Shown piece after piece: positions 9,749 to 19,792 of a DNA stretch of 64,000 nucleotides. The translations under genes and the position numbers were made by a program. The number at the start of each line of letters is the position of its first letter. Within the stretch, counting starts at the first letter, position 1. The DNA comes from Sphingorhabdus sp. EL138 (GTDB lineage: Bacteria; Pseudomonadota; Alphaproteobacteria; Sphingomonadales; Sphingomonadaceae), in NCBI RefSeq assembly GCF_945882965.1, contig NZ_CAMCWY010000010.1, positions 1 to 64,000 of the forward strand. The letters are read 5' to 3'. The notes below the pieces were generated by a model. The model made no database searches, had not been told where the DNA came from, and saw only the letters and a program-made list of their open reading frames with translations.

Positions 9749-10944
9749 AATTTGGAATTGATCGCCTTTTGGCAGAGCCTGAACTGCGCGCCCCCTTGAA
9801 AGGCAAGCGTGTTGCTTTATTGGCGCACCCGGCTTCCGTAACGGCGGACCTCACCCATTCGCTTGATGCACTTGCGGCTTTAGGCGACGTCAACGTCACC
9901 GCTGCGTTTGGCCCCCAACACGGCCTGCGCGGTGATAAGCAAGACAATATGATAGAATCGCCGGATTTCATGGATCCAGCCCACAATATCCCAGTGTTCA
10001 GCCTTTATGGCGAAGTACGCCGCCCGACCGCAGCGTCTATGGAGACTTTCGATGTCATCCTTATCGATTTGCAGGATCTGGGTTGCCGCATTTACACGTT
10101 TATCACGACATTGCTGTACATATTGGAGGCTGCGGCTGAGCATGGAAAGTCAGTTTGGGTACTTGACCGCCCAAACCCCGCTGGACGCCCTGCAGAGGGT
10201 CTTACACTGCTTTCTGGATGGGAAAGCTTTGTGGGGGCAGGGCCGATGCCCATGCGCCATGGCCTGACGCTGGGTGAGATAGGGAAATGGTTCATCGATC
10301 ATTATAAGATCGATGTAGATTATAACGTGATCGCAATGGAGGGCTATGCAACCGATGGTGCGCCAGGCTTTGGCTGGCCGACAGACAGGCTGTGGATCAA
10401 CCCAAGTCCCAATGCGGCCAACATCAACATGGCGCGGGCTTATGCGGGCACCGTTTTGCTTGAAGGCACGAATTTATCAGAGGGCAGGGGGACCACGCGT
10501 CCGCTAGAGATATTCGGCGCACCTGATATTGATGCTCGTGCCGTAATCGCCGAAATGCAAAACTTTGCGCCTTTATGGTTGAAGGGCTGCAGCTTGCGTG
10601 AAATCTGGTTTGAACCAACATTCCACAAACATGTGCATCAGCTTTGCCATGGCGTGCATATCCATGCCGAAGGCCCCGGCTATGACCATCAGGCGTTTCG
10701 GCCTTGGCGGTTGCAGACTTTGGCGTTCAAGGCGATCCGGCGGCTGTACCCGGATTATGATCTGTGGCGCGATTTTCCCTATGAATATGAATCCGGCAAA
10801 CTCGCAATCGACGTCATCAACGGCGGACCAGCCCTGCGCGAATGGGTTGATGCAGCGGACAGCACGCCGGTGGAATTAGACGCGATGACGTCAGTCGATG
10901 AGCAGGCTTGGGGCGAAGAACGGGGCAAGCACTTTCTGTATTAA
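9745..10944 (+). CDS. namZ: DUF1343 protein, NamZ-type exo-beta-N-acetylmuramidase
   Basis: DUF1343 family, 399 aa. The characterised Bacillus member NamZ removes terminal MurNAc from peptidoglycan fragments. Family blocks visible are FGPQHGLRGDKQDNM, VILIDLQDLGCRIYTF, VLDRPNPAGR and LSEGRGTTRPLEIFGAP. No obvious signal peptide follows the chosen ATG, so a cytoplasmic recycling role is possible. The longer frame from 9709 lies inside the upstream gene and was rejected because of the ATGA overlap at 9745. The stop codon overlaps that of the convergent gene at 10941-10944. Confidence 0.85.
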   Translation: MKFGIDRLLAEPELRAPLKGKRVALLAHPASVTADLTHSLDALAALGDVNVTAAFGPQHGLRGDKQDNMIESPDFMDPAHNIPVFSLYGEVRRPTAASMETFDVILIDLQDLGCRIYTFITTLLYILEAAAEHGKSVWVLDRPNPAGRPAEGLTLLSGWESFVGAGPMPMRHGLTLGEIGKWFIDHYKIDVDYNVIAMEGYATDGAPGFGWPTDRLWINPSPNAANINMARAYAGTVLLEGTNLSEGRGTTRPLEIFGAPDIDARAVIAEMQNFAPLWLKGCSLREIWFEPTFHKHVHQLCHGVHIHAEGPGYDHQAFRPWRLQTLAFKAIRRLYPDYDLWRDFPYEYESGKLAIDVINGGPALREWVDAADSTPVELDAMTSVDEQAWGEERGKHFLY

Positions 10945-12125
10945 TGTCCGTGCTTGCGGCTTAGTTCGCGCATAGCGTCATCCAGACCTTCTAACGTCAG
11001 CGGATACATGCGGTCGTTGACCAGTTCCTTGATGATCTTGGTAGACTGCGAATAGCCCCATTGCTTTTCCGGCACCGGGTTCAACCAAACCGTTGCCGGA
11101 TAAGTGCTGGTGATACGGTTCATCCACACCGCGCCCGATTCTTCGTTGAAATGTTCAACCGAACCGCCGGGATGGGTGATCTCATAAGGACTCATGGAGG
11201 CATCGCCGACCATCACAACCTTATAATCATGCGGGAATTTGTGGAGCAGATCCCACATCTGCGTACGCTCACTAAACCGGCGCTTATTGTCTTTCCACAC
11301 TCCTTCATATGGGCAGTTGTGAAAATAGAAAAACTCCAAATTTTTGAACTCGCTAGTCGCGGCACTGAATAACTCTTCGCAAAGTTTGATGAACGGATCC
11401 ATCGATCCGCCAACGTCCAACATCAACAGCACCTTAATGGCATTACGCCGTTCAGGGCGCATTTTGATGTCCAACCAGCCTTGGCGAGCCGTACCGTTGA
11501 TCGTGCCTTCAATATCCAACTCTTCCACCGCACCATCGCGCGCGAAACGGCGTAAGCGGCGCATTGCGATTTTTATATTCCGCGTACCCAATTCTCTGGT
11601 GTGGTCGAGATTCTGAAACTCACGCTTGTCCCAAACTTTGACCGCACGCTTATGCTTGGATTCGCCGCCAATTCGGACGCCTTCGGGGTGATAGCCCGAA
11701 TTACCATAAGGGGATGTGCCGCCAGTACCGACCCATTTATTGCCACCCTGATGCCGTTTTTCCTGTTCTTCGAGCCGCTTTTTCAGCGTCTCCATTAATT
11801 CGTCCCAGCTGCCCATTTTTTCGATGTTCGCCATTTCCTCGGGCGATAGATATTTTTCGGCAATGGCTTTCAGCCAGTCGGCGGGAACATCGACGGGTTT
11901 TTGGCCATATTCGGTGAAAATACCTTTGAAGACTTTGCCAAAAACTTGGTCGAAGCGATCAAGCAATGCTTCGTCTTTGACCAAAGTGGCGCGCGCAAGA
12001 TAGTAGAACTCTTCGGGGCTTTGGCCAATGACATCGGCGTCCAACGCAGCAAGTAACGCCAGATGCTCTTTCAGCGATGCCGAGATGCCGGCAGACCGCA
12101 ACTCTTCCATGAATGAGAAAAACAT
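10941..12125 (-). CDS. CoxE-like von Willebrand factor A domain protein
   Basis: A 394-aa protein of the CoxE-like VWA family. The MIDAS-type motif appears as LMLDVGGSMDPF, a DxGxS form. The N-terminal part is helical and a basic WVGTGGTSPYGNSG linker precedes it. Members of this family work with a MoxR AAA+ ATPase as cofactor-insertion or metalloenzyme-maturation chaperones. Such an ATPase lies directly upstream on the same strand, 80 bp away. The client is not evident; no carbon monoxide dehydrogenase or other molybdoenzyme is nearby. Confidence 0.85.
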   Translation of the reverse strand: MFFSFMEELRSAGISASLKEHLALLAALDADVIGQSPEEFYYLARATLVKDEALLDRFDQVFGKVFKGIFTEYGQKPVDVPADWLKAIAEKYLSPEEMANIEKMGSWDELMETLKKRLEEQEKRHQGGNKWVGTGGTSPYGNSGYHPEGVRIGGESKHKRAVKVWDKREFQNLDHTRELGTRNIKIAMRRLRRFARDGAVEELDIEGTINGTARQGWLDIKMRPERRNAIKVLLMLDVGGSMDPFIKLCEELFSAATSEFKNLEFFYFHNCPYEGVWKDNKRRFSERTQMWDLLHKFPHDYKVVMVGDASMSPYEITHPGGSVEHFNEESGAVWMNRITSTYPATVWLNPVPEKQWGYSQSTKIIKELVNDRMYPLTLEGLDDAMRELSRKHGH

Positions 12126-12204
12126 CGGCTGGATCCTGTATAAAGTGACCGATTATGCTTTGGCGAATGCGCGGCTCTAGAGGTAAACAGCGCGCCGACG
12201 AATT

Positions 12205-13050
12205 TTACGTGTTGGGGCGGCGGGCCATAAAGGCAAGCCGTTCAAACAACATGATATCCTGCTCATTCTTAAGCAGCGCGCCGTGTAAAGGCGGGATCGC
12301 CTTGGTTGGGTCACGCGATTGAAGCACATCCAATGGCATATCTTCATGCAGCAAAAGCTTAAGCCAATCGAGCAATTCGCTGGTGCTTGGCTTTTTCTTT
12401 AGGCCTGGCACGTCGCGAACTTCGTAAAAAATGTCCATTGCCTTAGACACCAGCATTTTTTGAATGCCGGGAAAGTGGACATCAATAATCGCCTGCATAG
12501 TCGTTCGATCCGGGAATTTGATATAATGGAAGAAACAACGGCGCAGAAACGCATCTGGCAGCTCTTTCTCATTATTTGAGGTAATGATGACGATTGGGCG
12601 CTCTACCGCTTTGATGGTCTCTTGCGTTTCGTAAACGAAGAATTCCATACGGTCGAGTTCTTGCAACAAATCATTGGGAAATTCGATGTCGGCCTTGTCG
12701 ATTTCGTCAATCAACAACACGGGCAATTGGGGGGCGGTGAAAGCCTCCCACAACTTGCCTTTTTTGATGTAGTTTTTGATGTCATGCACGCGCGCATCGC
12801 CCAATTGGCTGTCGCGCAGGCGGGCAACAGCATCATATTCATACAGGCCCTGATGCGCTTTGGTCGTGGACTTAATATTCCATTCGATGAGCGGTGCACC
12901 AAGCGCGGTCGCGATCTCTTGCGCCAGGACGGTCTTGCCGGTGCCTGGCTCACCCTTGACCAGCAAAGGCCGACGCAACTTGGTAGCGGCGTTAACGGCG
13001 ACCTTCAGGTCATCAGTGGCGACGTAGTTATCGGTGCCTTCAAAGCGCAT
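12205..13050 (-). CDS. MoxR-family AAA+ ATPase
   Basis: A 281-aa AAA+ ATPase of the MoxR class. Walker A is GEPGTGKT (residues 33-40), Walker B is VLLIDEIDKAD, sensor 1 is IVIITSNNEKELPDAF, and an arginine-rich LRRCFFHY follows. It probably remodels a client together with the VWA protein encoded immediately downstream. The pair forms a two-gene unit bounded by the rpoD cluster, with about 170 bp between its start and the rpoD stop. Confidence 0.92.
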   Translation of the reverse strand: MRFEGTDNYVATDDLKVAVNAATKLRRPLLVKGEPGTGKTVLAQEIATALGAPLIEWNIKSTTKAHQGLYEYDAVARLRDSQLGDARVHDIKNYIKKGKLWEAFTAPQLPVLLIDEIDKADIEFPNDLLQELDRMEFFVYETQETIKAVERPIVIITSNNEKELPDAFLRRCFFHYIKFPDRTTMQAIIDVHFPGIQKMLVSKAMDIFYEVRDVPGLKKKPSTSELLDWLKLLLHEDMPLDVLQSRDPTKAIPPLHGALLKNEQDIMLFERLAFMARRPNT

Positions 13051-13223
13051 GGACGAACCCTTTTTGTTAATCGAACGATTAATTCGTTAAGTGGGCTAAT
13101 CAGGATATGCAACAGGATACTGCGCGACCAAGCAGATGGCTTAACGATAGAACATGGATCGCACCGGCTCTCACAAAAACGGACCCAATCCTGAGAGTAA
13201 GAAAGGGCCGGGCTTTTGAGATT

Positions 13224-15260
13224 TTATTGGTCGAGGAAGCTGCGCATTTTGCGGCTGCGGCTTGGATGCTTTAGCTTACGCAACGCCTTGGCTTCAATCT
13301 GCCGGATACGTTCACGCGTCACGCTGAATTGCTGCCCAACTTCTTCAAGCGTATGGTCGGTGTTCATGCCAATTCCGAACCGCATACGCAATACGCGCTC
13401 TTCACGCGGGGTGAGCGATGCCAAAACGCGGGTCACTGTTTCCTTCAAATTCGCCTGAATCGCGGCATCCACGGGAATGACTGCGTTTTTGTCTTCGATG
13501 AAGTCGCCCAAATGGCTGTCTTCTTCGTCGCCAATCGGGGTTTCAAGGCTGATCGGTTCCTTCGCGATTTTCATCACCTTGCGCACTTTTTCAAGCGGCA
13601 TCGAAAGGCGTTCGGCCATTTCTTCGGGTGTAGGCTCGCGCCCTTGTTCGTGCAGGAACTGGCGGCTCGTGCGTACCAATTTATTGATCGTTTCGATCAT
13701 GTGCACGGGAATACGGATGGTCCGCGCCTGATCAGCAATTGACCGGGTAATCGCCTGACGGATCCACCATGTTGCATATGTACTGAACTTGTAACCGCGG
13801 CGATATTCGAACTTATCGACCGCCTTCATCAGACCGATATTGCCTTCCTGAATAAGATCAAGGAACTGCAAACCGCGGTTGGTGTATTTCTTGGCAATGG
13901 AAATCACGAGGCGCAAATTCGCCTCAACCATTTCCTTCTTCGCTATGCGTGCTTCGCGCTCGCCCTTTTGCACCATGTTCACGATACGGCGGAATTCGCC
14001 AAGTGACATGCCAGTATTGGCGGCAATGTCGGCGATTTCGATGCGGATACGCTCGACGCTTTCCGCTTCATTCGTTGCGAATGCCGTCCATTTCTTGTCG
14101 ATGTTTGACACTTCGGTGAGCCAATTTTCATCCAGCTCACGACCCATATAGCTGTCGAGGAAGGCCTTGCGCGGAACCTTATGCCGTTCTGCCAAGCGCA
14201 GTATCTGACCACCCAATGCGGTCAGGCGGCGGTTGAATGAGTATAATTGATCGACCAGATATTCGATCTTGTTCGCATGGAATTGAACACTTTCAACTTC
14301 TGCGGTCAATTCTTCACGCAATTTGTTATATTTGTTTTCCGAAGCTGTGGAAAAATCTTCGCCTGCATTCAGTGCGCGCATGCGCTCAAGTTGAATGTTT
14401 GAGAATTTTTTGAACAGCGACGTGATCTTGGCAAAACGCTCAAGCGCAGCGGGCTTCAACGCCTCTTCCATTTGCGCGAGGCTAAGGGTGTTGTCTTCTT
14501 CCTCGTCTTCGACAGGACGCGAGCGCCGCTCCGTCATGTCCTCATCGTCGCTTGCCGCTTCGGGTTCGTCTTCGACTTCCTCTTCTTCTTTATAGGAAGG
14601 ACCGGCAGTTTTCTCGCTAATCTCCCCAGCGCCTTCTTCTTCGCCATCCTCGGTCAGCACTTCAGGTGCAGGCTCTTTCGAAAGCATGGCGTCGAGGTCA
14701 AGAATTTCGCGCAGCTGCATTTCGCCGTCATTAAGCGCATTAGACCAATCGATGATCGCGTGGAAAGTGATCGGGCTTTCGCACAGGCCCAAAATCATGG
14801 TGTCGCGACCAGACTCGATGCGCTTGGCAATAGCGATTTCGCCTTCGCGGGAGAGCAATTCCACCGCGCCCATTTCACGCAAATACATGCGGACGGGGTC
14901 ATCGGTGCGTTCGCCAGTGCCGGTTTTCTTGATAGTGTTGGTCAGCGAGCGGGGATCATTTTCGGAAATATTGTCGATGGTTTCGACTTCTTCCTCGGCC
15001 TCGTCCTCACTATCGTCGCCGGCTTCTTCATTCTCGACGATCTGCACGCCCATGTCGTTAATCGCCGACATTACGTCTTCAATTTGTTCGGACGACATCT
15101 GATCCTGCGGCAGGGCCGCATTCAGTTCATCATACGTCAGGAAACCCCGGCGCTTGGCCTTAGCGAGCAGTTTTTTTACGGTCGCATCATTCAGGTCGAT
15201 CAGCGGTGCATCACCGTTTTCGCCGATATCTTCTTCGTTTTCATTTGCGCGACTTGCCAA
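13224..15260 (-). CDS. rpoD: RNA polymerase primary sigma factor
   Basis: Housekeeping sigma-70, 678 aa. Region 1.1 lies near the N-terminus ([18 protein letters not shown]), followed by a long acidic non-conserved region. Region 2 is [20 protein letters not shown] with [18 protein letters not shown], and region 3 carries [14 protein letters not shown]. Region 4.2 contains a helix-turn-helix, [20 protein letters not shown]. It lies 18 bp downstream of dnaG on the same strand, forming the classical macromolecular-synthesis cluster yqeY-dnaG-rpoD. Confidence 0.97.
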   Translation of the reverse strand: MASRANENEEDIGENGDAPLIDLNDATVKKLLAKAKRRGFLTYDELNAALPQDQMSSEQIEDVMSAINDMGVQIVENEEAGDDSEDEAEEEVETIDNISENDPRSLTNTIKKTGTGERTDDPVRMYLREMGAVELLSREGEIAIAKRIESGRDTMILGLCESPITFHAIIDWSNALNDGEMQLREILDLDAMLSKEPAPEVLTEDGEEEGAGEISEKTAGPSYKEEEEVEDEPEAASDDEDMTERRSRPVEDEEEDNTLSLAQMEEALKPAALERFAKITSLFKKFSNIQLERMRALNAGEDFSTASENKYNKLREELTAEVESVQFHANKIEYLVDQLYSFNRRLTALGGQILRLAERHKVPRKAFLDSYMGRELDENWLTEVSNIDKKWTAFATNEAESVERIRIEIADIAANTGMSLGEFRRIVNMVQKGEREARIAKKEMVEANLRLVISIAKKYTNRGLQFLDLIQEGNIGLMKAVDKFEYRRGYKFSTYATWWIRQAITRSIADQARTIRIPVHMIETINKLVRTSRQFLHEQGREPTPEEMAERLSMPLEKVRKVMKIAKEPISLETPIGDEEDSHLGDFIEDKNAVIPVDAAIQANLKETVTRVLASLTPREERVLRMRFGIGMNTDHTLEEVGQQFSVTRERIRQIEAKALRKLKHPSRSRKMRSFLDQ

Positions 15261-15278
15261 AATAATTCCCCGATAAAC

Positions 15279-17144
15279 TTATAAACTATCGGCATCACGC
15301 CGAAAAAATTCGATGATACGATCGTCAAATGCCTTTTTCTCGTGTCGCAACCTTTGCTGTTCGGCAAAAGTCTCTTCAGTCATCTCCAAACTCGCCAACT
15401 GCGTGGCGCGTTCCAAAGCTTCTTCCAGCGCGGGACGCTGCTTCATAAGCCTGATTGCTTCACCCAAATTTTTTGAAGCGTTAGACAATCCGTCGCCTCC
15501 TGTACCGAACGCACCGCGGTTAAAGGCAAAAACCTTACCGTTACTGTGGAGCAGTGCCGACGCGACATTATACAACTTCTCGCCCAATATGGTAACTAGC
15601 CCCTCGGTATCAAGCGTTTCTTTGCTAAAAGATTGGTTGAGCATCACGTTCAGCAAGGCCGCATGATTCGGGTCGAGCGGGACAAAGTCGCTCAGCGCCT
15701 CATGATGTTGTGCAATAAGCGCAGGATGGCGCAACAACGCCGCCAATATACCCTGAATGAGAAAGTCCGAACCCTTGGCATTGAAGCTTTTGGTTTCAGC
15801 GCCCGGCGGTAAAATTGGCGGCTTGCGCCAATCGCGCTTTTGTCCGCGTACAGAAGGTGCCGATGGGGTGAATGGCGCACCGCGTCGCTGCACGAATAGA
15901 GTGTCGAAACGCTCGCGAAAGGCATCGGCATAATGGCGCCGAATTTCTCCGTCTGCGATATTTGCCGTATGGGCGCCTAAACGCTGTTTAAGCCCCGCAC
16001 GGTCCTCTGGCGTGCTCAGGTTGCCTGCATTCACCTCAGCCTGCCACAACCTCTCTACGAGCGGCTGAGAGGCTTCTAAAAGCAGTGTGAGTGCGGTGGA
16101 CCCCGATGCCTTGACCACGTCGTCTGGGTCTTGTCCTTCGGGCAAGGTAACAAACTGAAGACTATGGCCGGGTTTCAACAATGGCAGTGCGCGTAAAGCT
16201 GCGCGCATGGCGGCTTTTTGCCCCGCGGCATCACCGTCAAAACACAATAAAGGCTTTTCTGTCATCCGCCACAGCATCTGAATTTGCTGTTCGGTCAGCG
16301 CGGTGCCCAAAGGTGCTACAGCATCGGCAAAGCCAGCCTGCGCAAGGGCAATGACGTCCATATACCCTTCGACCACAATCACGCGGCCCGTCTGGCGTGA
16401 AGCAGGAGAACATTTGTCCAGATTGTAAAGCGTGCGGCCCTTGTCGAATAAGGGCGTGTCAGGTGAGTTGAGATATTTCGGCTCACCTTCGCCTAAAATC
16501 CGGCCTCCAAAGGCAATCACGCGGCCACGCGGATCACGGATCGGGATCATCAGCCGACCACGAAACCGGTCATATGGGGCTTTATCCTCGACTGAGATGA
16601 GCAACCCTGCCTCAATCAACATCGGGTCACCAAATTGCTTAAGCGCGGTTTTTAGGCCCGTACGGTTGCTGGGCGCGAGGCCGAAACCAAAGTCGCGGAT
16701 TGTTTGCTCCGTAAACCCGCGTTGCTTGAGATATCCCCGCGCGGCGGAACCCTCAACGCCAAGCAATTGTGTGACAAACCATTCCTGCGCTGCCGTCATC
16801 ACGTCATATAGGCTATTCGCCTTTTCGGCCCGCTGAGCCGCCTTTGGATCAGCCGCAGGGACCTCCATCCCGGCCTCCGCCGCCAGTTCCTTGATCGCAT
16901 CCATAAAAGACAGGCCGCGCTGGTCAGTCATCCAGCGAATGGCATCACCATGCGCGGAACAGCCAAAGCAATGGTAGAAGCCCTTTTCGTCGTTGATCGT
17001 GAAGCTGGGCGATTTTTCGTTATGGAACGGGCAGCATGCCTTAAACTCGCGGCCAGCCTTGGTGACCTTGACCGTGCAGCCTATCAACGCAGAAAGCGTA
17101 ATCCGCGCGCGTAATTCGTCCAGCCATTGCGGGGTGAGAGCCAC
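15279..17144 (-). CDS. dnaG: DNA primase
   Basis: Synthesises replication primers, 621 aa. The CHC2 zinc motif is seen as CPFHNEKSPSF followed by FYHCFGCSAHGD near residues 38-65. The TOPRIM core includes VVEGYMDVIALAQAG and LLCFDGDAAGQKAAMRA. The C-terminal DnaB-interacting region is shorter and divergent, as usual in alphaproteobacteria. It starts 1 bp after the yqeY stop and is followed closely by rpoD, so the three are probably co-transcribed. Confidence 0.97.
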   Translation of the reverse strand: MALTPQWLDELRARITLSALIGCTVKVTKAGREFKACCPFHNEKSPSFTINDEKGFYHCFGCSAHGDAIRWMTDQRGLSFMDAIKELAAEAGMEVPAADPKAAQRAEKANSLYDVMTAAQEWFVTQLLGVEGSAARGYLKQRGFTEQTIRDFGFGLAPSNRTGLKTALKQFGDPMLIEAGLLISVEDKAPYDRFRGRLMIPIRDPRGRVIAFGGRILGEGEPKYLNSPDTPLFDKGRTLYNLDKCSPASRQTGRVIVVEGYMDVIALAQAGFADAVAPLGTALTEQQIQMLWRMTEKPLLCFDGDAAGQKAAMRAALRALPLLKPGHSLQFVTLPEGQDPDDVVKASGSTALTLLLEASQPLVERLWQAEVNAGNLSTPEDRAGLKQRLGAHTANIADGEIRRHYADAFRERFDTLFVQRRGAPFTPSAPSVRGQKRDWRKPPILPPGAETKSFNAKGSDFLIQGILAALLRHPALIAQHHEALSDFVPLDPNHAALLNVMLNQSFSKETLDTEGLVTILGEKLYNVASALLHSNGKVFAFNRGAFGTGGDGLSNASKNLGEAIRLMKQRPALEEALERATQLASLEMTEETFAEQQRLRHEKKAFDDRIIEFFRRDADSL

Positions 17145-17145
17145 C

Positions 17146-17598
17146 TTAGCCCAACGCGGCCTTCACAAGGCCGCTGGCCTTGCTCATGTCGAGTTTTGGG
17201 CCGTGGCGTTCCTTTAACGTTGCCATGACGCGGCCCATGTCTTTTAAGGTTTCTGCGCCAAGTTCGGCTTTGATGCCCTCAATCGCCGCGCTGGTTTCTG
17301 CATCGCTTAGCTGCGCAGGCAGAAAATCTTCGATGATCGCCAATTCAGCCGCTTCAACCGCAGCAAGTTCCGCGCGGCCACCTTGTTCATATAACGCAAT
17401 CGATTCGCGGCGTTGCTTGATCATCTTCTGCATGACCTCAACCACCATCGCATCGTCATCGGGCTGCTGCGACGCGGTACGCAGTTCGATGTCGCGGTCT
17501 TTGATCTTGGCAAGGATCAAGCGGACCGCGGCCAGACGGTCTTTTTCGCCTGCCTTCATTGCGGTGATTTGGGCGGCTTTGATGGTGTCACGAATCAT
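17146..17598 (-). CDS. GatB/YqeY domain protein
   Basis: A 150-aa stand-alone YqeY protein, related to the tRNA-binding tail of GatB. The exact role is unsettled. Recognisable blocks are MIRDTIKAAQITAMKAGEK and EDFLPAQLSDAE, plus the terminal KERHGPKLDMSKASGLVK. The frame is open to 17646, but the ATG at 17598 gives the normal family N-terminus, with a weak GGAA upstream. It is the first gene of yqeY-dnaG-rpoD. Confidence 0.9.
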   Translation of the reverse strand: MIRDTIKAAQITAMKAGEKDRLAAVRLILAKIKDRDIELRTASQQPDDDAMVVEVMQKMIKQRRESIALYEQGGRAELAAVEAAELAIIEDFLPAQLSDAETSAAIEGIKAELGAETLKDMGRVMATLKERHGPKLDMSKASGLVKAALG

Positions 17599-17650
17599 AT
17601 TTGTTTCCGAATTTTTGATGATGCATTGCGTTAGACGAACATCCAAATTC

Positions 17651-17739
17651 CGTCACCCTGAACTTGTTTCACGGTCTACCACACAGCATGCGCAGGGCTT
17701 GAAAGGATAAATGGATCCTGAACCAAGTCCAGGGTTACG
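17651..17739. repeat. degenerate palindromic intergenic repeat (copy 1)
   Basis: The left arm (17651-17676) and right arm (17714-17739) are 26-base inverted repeats with several mismatches. The left arm differs by one base from the arm at 35048-35073. The element separates yqeY from carA, which are divergent. The core CACCCTGAACTTGTTTCA is the same in both copies in this window. Confidence 0.85.
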
Positions 17740-17867
17740 GGTAAGAGCGCATTGTGTAAAACATTCCACAGCTTTCTCGATTTCCGCATTGACGCTTTGG
17801 GCCACCATCTCTAGGCGCAATGCCTTAGCGACATTGCTGTAATCCGTTTAACAGGAGCGACCCCATC

Positions 17868-19028
17868 ATGGCCGACCCCAAATCTTCGCGCGCGCCTTCT
17901 GGAGCGACGGGGGTATTGGTTTTGGCGTCCGGGGAAGTGGTCTGGGGCAGTGGCTTTGGCGCCGAGGGGCAGGCGGTTGGCGAAGTCTGCTTCAACACCG
18001 CAATGACCGGCTATCAAGAAGTGATGACTGACCCGTCTTATGCCGGACAGATCATCAACTTCACCTTTCCGCATATCGGCAATGTCGGCACGAACCCTGA
18101 AGATGTCGAGGCGCTGAACCCGCATGCCTTGGGCGCGATTGTCCGGCAAGATGTCACCGACCCATCCAATTTCCGCAGCACGCAGCATTTTGACGCATGG
18201 ATGAAGGCCAATGGCCGCATCGGGATTTCCGGCATTGATACCCGCGCGCTGACGCGGCTGATCCGCGTGGCTGGCGCGCCGAATGCGGTGATTGCGCACT
18301 CGGCGGATGGCGCGTTCGATGTGCCTGCCATGTTAGCGCGGGCAAAGGCCTGGGCAGGGCTTGAGGGCATGGACCTCGCCAAGGATGTGACGACGTTGCA
18401 GACCTATGGTTGGGATCAAGGGCTTTGGAAGCTGGGCGGTGGCTATGCTGCGCCTGCCAAGGGCAGCAAAAAAGTCGTCGCCATCGACTATGGCATAAAG
18501 CACAATATCCTGCGCAACCTGGTCGATGTCGGTTGCGACGTCACTATTGTCAGCGCGACCGCGACGTTCGAAGAAATCATGGCGCATGCGCCCGATGGCC
18601 TGTTCCTGTCGAACGGCCCCGGTGACCCTGCTGCGACTGGCGAATATGCGGTGCCGGTGATCAAGCAATGGCTTGAGACCAAGAAACCACTTTTCGGCAT
18701 TTGTCTTGGGCATCAGATGCTTGGCCTTGCGGTTGGCGCGAAGACCGAGAAAATGCACCAAGGCCATCGCGGCGCAAACCATCCGGTGAAGCGCCTCAGC
18801 GACGGTGCGGTCGAAATTACCAGCATGAACCACGGTTTTGCAGTGGACGCCGCAACCTTGCCCGCCAACGCAAAGGCAACGCATATCAGCCTGTTCGACG
18901 GCAGCAATTGCGGCTTCGAACTCGCCGACCAACCCGCATTTTCGGTGCAATACCACCCCGAAGCCTCACCCGGCCCGCAGGACAGCCATTATCTGTTCGA
19001 GAAATTCGCGGGGATGATGGGAGATTAG
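17868..19028 (+). CDS. carA: carbamoyl-phosphate synthase small subunit
   Basis: Glutaminase subunit that feeds ammonia to CarB for arginine and pyrimidine synthesis; 386 aa. The class I amidotransferase nucleophile is in LFGICLGHQMLGLAVG, and the catalytic His/Glu are in FSVQYHPEASPGPQD. The N-terminal CPSase domain contains FNTAMTGYQEVMTDPSY. It is normally followed directly by carB; here about 840 bp separates them, holding a small ORF and an antisense DUF559 gene with repeats. Confidence 0.97.
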   Translation: MADPKSSRAPSGATGVLVLASGEVVWGSGFGAEGQAVGEVCFNTAMTGYQEVMTDPSYAGQIINFTFPHIGNVGTNPEDVEALNPHALGAIVRQDVTDPSNFRSTQHFDAWMKANGRIGISGIDTRALTRLIRVAGAPNAVIAHSADGAFDVPAMLARAKAWAGLEGMDLAKDVTTLQTYGWDQGLWKLGGGYAAPAKGSKKVVAIDYGIKHNILRNLVDVGCDVTIVSATATFEEIMAHAPDGLFLSNGPGDPAATGEYAVPVIKQWLETKKPLFGICLGHQMLGLAVGAKTEKMHQGHRGANHPVKRLSDGAVEITSMNHGFAVDAATLPANAKATHISLFDGSNCGFELADQPAFSVQYHPEASPGPQDSHYLFEKFAGMMGD

Positions 19029-19031
19029 ATT

Positions 19032-19256
19032 ATGACAGTTGTGAAAAACTTTTCGGTAGAAGATCAGAATTCTCGCGTCGGTCATTCTGAATGTTCAGGC
19101 ACGATCAGGGCAGTTGAGATCAATGGAGAAAAGTACATCCAAATTGACACTTATGGCTCCAAAGAACGCGAATTTCAAAATAAGCTCTCTCAGTCCCCTC
19201 GCCTCACAGAAAGCGCCTTTAACCAGTTGAAGAAGTTAGGTGAAAATCACTTCTAA
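19032..19256 (+). CDS. small hypothetical protein between carA and carB
   Basis: A 74-aa ORF starting 3 bp after the carA stop codon. It has a clear ATG but no strong ribosome-binding site, so coupling to carA translation is likely. The middle section INGEKYIQIDTYGSKEREF followed by KVSQ-like LSQSPRLTES reminds me of short proteins found beside DNA-modification or restriction genes, but I cannot name a family or function. No signal or membrane segment is present. It may have arrived with the neighbouring DUF559 cassette. Confidence 0.6.
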   Translation: MTVVKNFSVEDQNSRVGHSECSGTIRAVEINGEKYIQIDTYGSKEREFQNKLSQSPRLTESAFNQLKKLGENHF

Positions 19257-19284
19257 TGCCCAAACGCACTTACATTCCTGCCAT

Positions 19285-19426
19285 CCCTCCCTCACCCCCT
19301 TTAGGGGGAGAGGGAAAGCTTCGCGCAGCGAAGCAGGGAGAGGGGGCAGTGCGCTTCGGTGACTACCCCCTCTCCCTGACCTCCCGTTGGTCGGTCTGTC
19401 CCTCTTCCCCTGAAGGGGGTGAGGGG
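19285..19426. repeat. left repeat cluster of the DUF559 cassette (two units)
   Basis: Two units of a roughly 60-bp repeat made of CCCTCTCCCTG, a short hairpin, then TCCCTCTCCCCCTGAAGGGG. The outer unit (19285-19346) is inverted relative to the inner unit (19365-19426). The DUF559 stop codon begins at the inner unit's edge. The hairpins inside the units differ in sequence but keep self-complementarity (CTTCG/CGAAG and GACC/GGTC). Confidence 0.85.
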
Positions 19427-19786
19427 TTAAGACCAATCCCGTCCAATCGCCGCCAAGATCATTCGCGCGACGCCTTCGGGATTTTCAAAAACGTCGCGAT
19501 TGGCAAAGCGGATGACCTTGTAGCCTTTGCTTTCCATATAAACGGTGCGCGCGGCGTCATGGGCTTCCTGCCCGGCATGGCTGTCGCCATCGAGTTCGAT
19601 GACAAGCTTGTGGCTGCGCGCAGCGAAGTCGGCGATGTAATGCGGCCCAAAGACCATTTGGCGGACGAATTTTATGCCCTCCAGCCTGCCACCGCGCAGG
19701 ATCGACCAGAGCTTTGCCTCGGGCGGGGTTATTTCGGTTCGCAGCGTTTTGGCGTTCGCTCGGGTGCCGATATTGCGCTTGCTCAT
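19427..19786 (-). CDS. DUF559 domain protein (Vsr/endonuclease-like)
   Basis: A 119-aa DUF559 protein, a family with the PD-(D/E)XK-like Vsr endonuclease fold. Core residues are visible in EAKLWSILRGGRLEGIKFVR, FGPHYIADFA, the acidic KLVIELDGDSH and the basic GYKVIRFANRDVFENPEG. The activity is unproven. It lies antisense between carA and carB, with its stop on the edge of one repeat unit and its start 7 bp from another. It is therefore tightly enclosed by repeats, like a cassette. Confidence 0.85.
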   Translation of the reverse strand: MSKRNIGTRANAKTLRTEITPPEAKLWSILRGGRLEGIKFVRQMVFGPHYIADFAARSHKLVIELDGDSHAGQEAHDAARTVYMESKGYKVIRFANRDVFENPEGVARMILAAIGRDWS

Positions 19787-19792
19787 GTTACT

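Noticed and set aside
14472-15284. Long plus-strand open frame opposite rpoD
   Set aside because: It mirrors the acidic, low-complexity part of rpoD and has no start signals or family motifs.
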